Positions 57,491-64,000 of a stretch of DNA of 64,000 nt are shown here, piece after piece. The position numbers were made by a program, and so were the translations under genes. Position 1 is the stretch's first letter. Each line of letters starts with the position of its first letter. The notes below the pieces were generated by a model that was not told the DNA's origin, did not search any database, and was given only the letters and a program-made list of their open reading frames with translations. Source of the DNA: Populus alba (Eukaryota > Streptophyta > Magnoliopsida > Malpighiales > Salicaceae); the NCBI RefSeq assembly GCF_005239225.2, contig NC_133288.1, positions 17,304,169-17,368,168 on the forward strand, read 5' to 3'.

Positions 57491-58424
57491 TATCAAATAT
57501 TTGCATCTCCCACGGGTAGCATAAGTGAGATTAGTGCGTTGATTAAGTAATTAGACGTAAATGGATGATGCAAGATATGGTGCTATGGAGACAGATTCAC
57601 TTGTATGGACGATAAGCTTACCAGCTGGATGGCAGCTGAGTGCTACAATTTTTTAGATTTTTGAAAGGGTGGCATTGCAATCAGATTAGTTACCAAAGCT
57701 CCCTTTTGCAACTTCTTGGAAGGCGGGGGGGCAAGTGTGCTATTTGTTTTTATTTTAATTCTAACGGATAAAATTCATAGATATCTTCACCCACCAATCC
57801 ACGCCTAACTTTCCTGATTCAAAAGTTGGCATGCATGTGAAAAACTTGTACGAGTTCTAGAAAGCTAATTATTAGGTTCAAGATTCGTTATATGTCGATC
57901 ATCATTAGGTTCCAATAAGAGGGAATTAATACTTTTTCGTGTGTTTAGAGAAAGCTATGGATGTTTTTCATGTCTTTTGTAACCTAGCGCAATTAAAAAG
58001 AGATTTTAGTTATAAAAAAAAAATTTAAAAATAGCACACATAATCGAGAGTATCTGTAATATTCAAGTCATAGATATTATGTATGACTGGATTATTAAAA
58101 CATTTTTTTTTTAATTTTTTTTAGGAACATAGCACTATTAAATTTTTTTTTTAGTAAAATAATATAAGCAAAAATTTTACACTTTGATTGAGTTGGAATA
58201 CAATATTTGAGTTGTAGACATTGTCTGTGACTCCATCATCGAAACTTTTATTTATTTATTTTTGTTAAAATAATTTATAGCAAAAGAATTCTTTTTCGCC
58301 GGTACAAACCAAACCTAGACAATGAATGAGCATCGGATTTGTTTTAATAAATTAAAGCATATCATTAGGAATTTCACTTATATCTCAATACCTTTCGAAT
58401 ATCCATGCACCTACCACGAAGTTT
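57490..58424. other. AT-rich spacer
   Basis: No gene or clear repeat boundary. The stretches 58080-58110 and 58190-58240 share ATTCAAGTCATAGATATTAT and GAGTTGTAGACATTGTCTGT-like text, a weak direct repeat. Confidence 0.35.
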
Positions 58425-58442
58425 AACAATGATACATATCCA

Positions 58443-58642
58443 CACTTAAGGGTCTAACTCAGTGGTTAACTGCAAGGCTTGTCTTGCGACTATCCCAAGT
58501 TCGATCCTCAAGAGTACCAGCTTGTCATCCCCGCGGTGTCTTACTTGCCTACTAGGCTTGCAGAATGTTCAGTGGGCCCAGGGAATAGTCGTGGTACACG
58601 TAAGCTGGCCCGAACCACCCGGGTTACCAAAATAAAAAAAAA
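58443..58642 (+). mobile_element. tRNA-derived SINE
   Basis: The element is about 200 bp, starts with a tRNA-like head and ends in an A-rich tail (CAAAATAAAAAAAAAA). Box A-like TAACTCAGTGG is at 58455-58465 and box B-like AGTTCGATCCT at 58498-58508, the correct spacing for an RNA polymerase III promoter. It is flanked by the perfect 18-bp duplication AACAATGATACATATCCA (58425-58442 and 58643-58660), proof of target-primed insertion. The body has CCCGCGGTGTCTTACTTGCC and GGCCCGAACCACCCGGGTTA. Salicaceae SINE families exist; I cannot assign one. Confidence 0.92.
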
Positions 58643-58825
58643 AACAATGATACATATCCAAGCCTGCAAAATGGTCCAAATGGTAATCAAAATTGACATA
58701 AAGCAATAAGCCCATAAAATATTATACATGGTCCAATTAGAGGCTATTCTCAGGATTTTGTTCTTTATTCTTGGGCTGCAGTGGTCGCCACTCACCTCCA
58801 CAAATTACAGTCTAATGGAATAATT

Positions 58826-59650
58826 TTCTGTGTTTTAAAAATATTTTAAAAAATTTAAATTTTTTTATTTTATTTTATTTTAAATTAATATTTTTCAGTA
58901 TTTTAAAATTATTTTGATGCCTTAATGTCAAAAATAAATTTTTAAAAATAAAAAAAATATTATTTTAATATATTTATAAATAAATCATATTTTTAAATAT
59001 ACTCGTATAAAGAGAAGTTGTATAATGTTAGGACACTATTTATGATTCGGAAGACGACGTATAGAAGAACTGTGCACACAAGAATAAATGCAGAGAGACA
59101 TGAGTTATGCTTGCTATGTTTCTCGAGTCCATCAACGAGGCCGATTCGCCGCACCAACTGGTGAATCAACACCGAGTCTAGACGGCGGCCTCCGTCGGGA
59201 AAAGGAATTGATTAGTGGGATGGAGTGGTGGTGGTGGTCCATAAAATAATTCTCAAAAGTTTATATTTCCTTTGATGGACCCCCTTGCCTGATCTTTTCA
59301 ATTTCTATGCAGCAGTGAAAGCAATAAATGAAGAAAGTAACCAATTATTAGTGGCTGCAACTTGCTTGCACTCTTCTTCTTTATTGCTTTCAGTATCAAT
59401 CAGATAAGATATGAGATTTATACCCCCAAAATAATAATGTGCAATACGACAGTCATTGTTGACTGCATCGCCATTTTTCTCTCCTTTCATCCGAGTGTTT
59501 AAAAATATAATAGTAATTATAATTTAAAATATTTTTTTATTTAAAAATACATTAAGATAATATTTTTTATTTTTTAAAAAATATTTTTAATATCAACACA
59601 TTAAAATAATTTAAAAATAAAAAATTTATATAACAAGAAAATAATAAGAT
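58826..59650. other. Spacer with two dispersed repeat copies and a GC-rich island
   Basis: Copies of the AT-rich MITE-like repeat lie at about 58826-59000 and 59500-59650. Between them, 59130-59200 is GC-rich, with inverted repeats GAGGCCG (59137-59143) and CGGCCTC (59186-59192), and GACGG...CCGTC (59181-59196). No gene was seen. Confidence 0.45.
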
Positions 59651-60830
59651 CATTACCATCCTCCACTGATACTAGTGTGGGCTTCAGTTTTTTTTTTCTT
59701 TTTTTTTTTTCTTTGTTTTAGAATTTTTTTTTGGTTTCAAGTTCGAGATTTTCTAAATGAAATCCTTTCTCTAGATTAATATGTACACTTAATATTTAAG
59801 TGGTTTTCATGAATGCCATAATACATGCCTAAGATTCAATCAGAGAAATAATTTTAATTAGACAACTAAAATGAAATAAATTATAATATAAATTATATCT
59901 AACAACTTAGATTTTTAAATAATATTATATATTTAAATGATTAAATGAATTTTTTATAATATAAATTATATTTTAAAATCCTTAATAAGATGATTCTTTA
60001 ACTTCTTATTTATTATTTAAGTTTAATAATCAAATAGTTTAAGGTAAAGATTGTGTTTTGCGAGTTTACATCTATGGAAACTTAGTGATTAATATTTAAA
60101 ATATACACGTTTTTTTTTTATATAGATGAAGAGGCTTGGTGTAAAAAAAAGAAGAAGATTGAACTCGATATATACGGCGAATAATTATCTCAATAATATC
60201 TTAAAAGTAACACAATATACCTGTCGAGCAGACCCCAGGAAAAAAAAAAAAAAAAAAAGCATCGTGATCGACTCAAGAGATAATCCTTTGTTGAAAAACT
60301 AATTTATACATTTCGACTAGTCTACTTCAAATAGAACACGAGTTCTAACAGTCTACTCTTTCCAATTTGCTGAAATAGCTTTACTACATTTGGCCCTTCT
60401 ATGGTACATTTCTGTTCACTTTAGTCCTTTTCCAAAGGAAATTTCAAGGCAGGATGAGCTCAACGTAAATCATTGCCCGAGTGTTTAATCAATCTCCTTC
60501 ATGCATTTTAATTATTGTGATTTGTGTCTTTTCAGTCTTCTAAGTTCTATCTATATTCTTCCGTTATCTTCTTGATCTATATGATGTGCTTCTATTCCCA
60601 TGATATTTTTTAAAATTAGTACGGTAAATGTAAGATATTGACAAGATAAAATTATGCAATGCTTTTAAAAGCCCAGTCAAATATCACACTTTTAAAAAGT
60701 TACATGGTTATTTAAAAAAAAAAAAAGAGGATATTAATTAAAATTTAAATAAAAACATTAATGCAAAAAAAAAAGACAAAAAAATAAGAGAAAGGTTATT
60801 ACTTAGGATTTAAATTAAGAAATGAATCAA
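59650..60830. other. AT-rich spacer
   Basis: Poly-A and poly-T tracts, including A18 near 60240, and weak direct repeats of TATAATATAAATTATAT. No gene was seen. Confidence 0.35.
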
Positions 60831-60834
60831 AAGT

Positions 60835-60860
60835 TATATATATATATATATATATATATA
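60835..60860. repeat. (TA)n microsatellite
   Basis: An uninterrupted TA run of about 24 bases next to the left edge of a three-copy diverged repeat. Confidence 0.85.
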
Positions 60861-61355
60861 AAAGGTCATTCCTGCATGCTTGATAAAGGATAAAAAAATC
60901 GAGGCTCACATGCGTAATTTTTTTTTTTTAAAGAACATTGTTCATTTTAGTTAGTTTTTTTTTTCCCAAACAGGTAACAAGTTAGCTGTTGTGAAAAACG
61001 ATCTATCATCTTTTACACTAGTTTATGGATATAAATAATCAATGTTCAAGTTTTTAGATCTCATAAAACTCATTTTTCAACATTTTTTCACCTTAAAACA
61101 CCTAAACAAATACCCTAAAAACCTTGTAAAACCCATTTCATCCCTAAAACAACCTCTAATCTCTCTAAAAAATAAAACAATTTAGAAAATGAGTAAAAGA
61201 CTTTAAATACCCCGATTTATTTTTCTGGCATGGTTAAAGGGCAACACCACTTTCTTCGAATTTTACTAAAAAAATAAATTCATTGACATAAAAATCAATC
61301 TTTTTGGTTGTCAAAATATCATCATTTAAGCACTTTCTCTCACCTCAATATTTTC
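60860..61355 (+). repeat. Diverged repeat family, copy A
   Basis: It shares in order CCTGCATGCTTGATAAAGGA, GTTGTGAAAAACGATCTATC, ATGGTTAAAGGGCAACACCA, CATTGACATAAAAATCAATC and ATATCATCATTTAAGCACTT with copies B (62810-63310) and C (63330-63640). No coding capacity; probably an old non-autonomous element or LTR. Confidence 0.7.
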
Positions 61356-61892
61356 CATGTACTTTATCTGTCATCTCTCAACATTTAGGGACTGAAATGT
61401 AAAAAAATAAAATTTAGGATCAAAATATGAAATTCTAGAACAATAAAGACCAAATAAATAGGTAAACTAAAACTTTAGGTGGTACATTGATCCTTGATAT
61501 TTATTACCATTAACCTTACAATGTTTGAAAAAAAAAATAGATATCAATATTTTTACTTTAGTTTATAATAAGCATTACTTTTTTAAATAAATTACTATGA
61601 TAATTTCTCATTTGTCAAAATCATGTTATAAAAATGTGTAATCATCATAAAAAATAATTCATTACTAAGTAGATAATATATTTGAATTATGACTTAGTCA
61701 TTAAATTATTTTTTAAAAATATATTTAATAATTAAATAATTAATTAAATCAATCATATATCAAATAAAATATTTGCAACAATGAAAAGTTAAAATTCAAT
61801 ATACTTTAAAATACAAGATAATAGTTTCATAACAAATGCATATTTTTTTTCATTATCATTCAATCTCCACCTCTTCACCTTGTTTGTTAAAA

Positions 61893-61893
<1 letters not shown>

Positions 61894-61942
<49 letters not shown>
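61894..61942. repeat. (TA)n microsatellite
   Basis: An uninterrupted TA run of nearly 50 bases, a likely length-variable marker. Confidence 0.9.
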
Positions 61943-61949
<7 letters not shown>

Positions 61950-62116
61950 GTTTTGCTTTTATATTGTTAGTCTTCAGATCTAGGTGGAAATTATAAAATG
62001 TTGAAATTGATATTTGTAAAAAGAAAAATTAAGCTTTTATCTTCTTCCCTCTTTATCTTTCTTTTTAGAAGGACAAAAAATTAACTAAACACAATAAAAA
62101 GCTCCACAACCATGCA

Positions 62117-62158
62117 CAGTGGCGGAGCCACAATGGATTTTAAGGGGGCAAATGCCCC

Positions 62159-62203
<45 letters not shown>

Positions 62204-62588
62204 TTTTAATATAATAACTTAACAAGTTTAGTATTTTTTTTTATTAATTATTAATAACATAATTGTTGCTAATAATTTCACTAGTCCCTGAAAGATTTAG
62301 AAATAGATGAATGAAAGTTTAATTGTATATATTGAGAGAGGATATCTTTAATAAAATTAAGAATAAATTCATTATAAAGCAATTTTAAAATATAAAAACC
62401 TGAAAAAAATAATTATAATGTAAATTTTTTATTTTAAAAATATTCTTAAATTAATTTTACTTGACACGAGTTAATACATGTATTTCAAATTGATTTCTCT
62501 ATATATAACACATGTCTATATAATATATAATATCAAGTATTTGTTAATAATTTGCCCCCTCATTTAAATTTTTTTGGCTCTGCCACTG
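62117..62588. mobile_element. Non-autonomous hAT-type element
   Basis: The ends are CAGTGGCGGAGCCA and TGGCTCTGCCACTG, and similarity of the inverted arms continues inward (GGGGGCAAATGCCCCC on the left, TTTGCCCCCTC on the right), about 40 bases each. The 8 bases outside are ACCATGCA on the left and ACCACGCA on the right, one mismatch; 8-bp duplications are the mark of the hAT superfamily. The 472-bp body is non-coding and holds a TA microsatellite (62161-62199). Confidence 0.85.
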
Positions 62589-62809
62589 ACCACGCACATT
62601 CTTTGTACCTCACATTTTTAATTTTTTTTTTAATCTTATGAGAACAACCAAATGTTATGTCAAATATAACTCTTTGACGGGTTGAAATACATTGATGAAA
62701 CTCTATACAAGGACTTTTGGTATCTATATACTCATAAAAAGTTTTAGTAAATTTTCCATATTTATAAAACCTAAAAAAAACTAAAAATAAAAAGAAGTTT
62801 TAGAGTTCA

Positions 62810-63310
62810 ATCCTGCATGCTTTGTAAAGGATAAAAAAACCAAGGCATGCTTGGGTTTTGAAGCCGAAGCTAATGAGCATCGCTAGGTTTGGGTTTTTTT
62901 TCTTCTCAAACAAATGACAGATTGTTTGTTGTGAGAAACAATCTATCCTTTTCTGGACCAGATTATGGCCATAAAAAAATAAAAGTTTAAGTTTTTAGAG
63001 TTTAAAAACTTGTTTTTGAACTTGTTTTCATTTTAAAACATCTAAAACATTACTCTAGAAACATTAAGAAATTGATTTCGAACATAAAATAACTTCTAAG
63101 CTCTCTAAAAAACAAAAAAATGGACATATCAATAAAAAGCTTGAAAGACTTGCTCTATGTTTTTGATATGGTTAAAGGGCAACACAACCTTCATTGAATT
63201 TCTCTTGAAAATACAAACTTATTGACATTAAAATCAATCTTTTTGGTGGGTAGAATATCATCATCAGATCACTTTCTCTAACCTCAATATTTTTCAATTA
63301 TTTTCTTTAT
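62810..63310 (+). repeat. Diverged repeat family, copy B
   Basis: It has CCTGCATGCTTTGTAAAGGA, TTGTGAGAAACAATCTATCC, ATGGTTAAAGGGCAACACAA and ATCAATCTTTTTGGTGGGTA, in the same order as copy A. Confidence 0.7.
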
Positions 63311-63329
63311 CATCTCTTTATAAAAAAGT

Positions 63330-63640
63330 CCAGGTTTGAATTTTTAGATTTCAAAAACTTATTTTTAAACTTGTTTTAATCTTAAAACACCTAAAACATT
63401 ACTCTAGAAACATTAAGAAACTCATTTCAACATAAAACAACTTCTAAGCTCTCTAAAAAAAAAAACAAAAAATGGACGTATCAATAAAAACTTTAAAGAC
63501 TTGATCTATATTTTTGGTATGGTTAAAGGGCAACACCATCTTCTTTAAATTTCTCTTGAAAATACAAACTTATTGACATTAAAATTAACCTTTTTGATGA
63601 GTAGAATATCATCATTTGAGCACTTTCTCTCGTATGAATA
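63330..63640 (+). repeat. Diverged repeat family, copy C (partial)
   Basis: It lacks the first part but matches copy B closely from TTTTTAGATTTCAAAAACTT to ATGAGTAGAATATCATCATT, including ACATTACTCTAGAAACATTAA and CTTCTAAGCTCTCTAAAAAA. B and C are in tandem and closer to each other than to A. Confidence 0.7.
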
Positions 63641-64000
63641 CTAGTGAAATTGAATCAAGAGGAGTAAAGTTGAGCTCACGATTTCTTTTTTCTTTGGTGT
63701 TCTTTTAATATATTTGATAATTGTTTGGAACAAATGATACAATTATGAAATAATTGGTTAATAATAGGAGGCTTATAGGCAGCTTTTGATTACTATCTTG
63801 TAACATAAAAGATGAAGATTGTGAAGACAAAAATATGTTTAGTTAAAGAAACAAAGACAGAAACATAAAAATAAATCTGTCTTTAGGATAATTTTGGAGT
63901 GAGTTTCTCCAAAACAGGAGATACAAAGAGGACATGTCTTCAAAGACAATTTTTATTTTTTTTATTCGTAAATTATCCTTGTAAAAAACTAAGACATGTA
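63640..64000. other. Spacer to window end
   Basis: AT-rich, no gene or repeat seen. Confidence 0.35.

Noticed and set aside
58447..58520. Possible tRNA gene
   Set aside because: Box A and B text is present but the sequence does not close into a tRNA, has an A tail and target duplications; it is a SINE.

Overview
This window is AT-rich nuclear DNA from a dicot plant. A Salicaceae genome (poplar or willow) is the best guess. The support is multi-exon plant genes with GT-AG and occasional GC-AG introns, AT-rich introns, Ty1/copia and Ty3/gypsy elements with plant-type primer sites, a tRNA-derived SINE, and several short dispersed repeats resembling known poplar repeats. The genus is inferred from memory of protein and repeat style, not from a search.

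Left part (1-9.8 kb): the 5' end of the DNA-repair gene OGG1 (minus strand, cut by the window edge) and a complete nine-exon SWI3C gene (plus strand), a core SWI/SNF chromatin-remodelling subunit. From 10.8 to 18 kb lies a wrecked L1-type LINE (plus), then a truncated Ty1/copia element (minus), then a decayed fragment of an NRAMP gene.

Middle (19.5-32.3 kb): a complete 13-exon NRAMP metal transporter gene (minus, 569 aa) flanked by two partial NRAMP copies in the same orientation. Beside it is a nested transposon: a nearly intact, very young Ty1/copia element (24297-29031, 370-bp LTRs differing at one base, 5-bp target duplication) inside an older, truncated copia element on the other strand.

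Right part: a single-exon gene for a proline-rich protein of unknown function (35.4-36.0 kb, minus), a complete 12-exon RFC4 clamp-loader gene (37.2-40.75 kb, minus) with an E2F site in its promoter, two tandem long-hairpin elements (42.4-44.1 kb), a decayed Ty3/gypsy element whose LTRs carry a stem-loop minisatellite (44.5-49.9 kb), and a complete 11-exon A1-type cyclin gene (50.7-54.0 kb, plus). From 54 kb to the end there is no confident gene, only a SINE with a perfect 18-bp target duplication, nested MITEs, a hAT-type element, AT microsatellites, a three-copy diverged repeat, a coding-like exon pair and one 40-codon small ORF.

The order OGG1 - SWI3C - proline-rich gene - RFC4 recalls the Arabidopsis chromosome 1 block At1g21710-At1g21690, with the NRAMP/transposon cluster wedged in. 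Functionally the old block is genome maintenance and cell cycle (base-excision repair, chromatin remodelling, clamp loading, cyclin A); the wedge is metal transport plus transposons. No unprecedented biological system was found. The items most worth following are the NRAMP cluster history, the GC-AG intron shared by all three NRAMP copies, the stem-loop LTR minisatellite and the long-hairpin pair.
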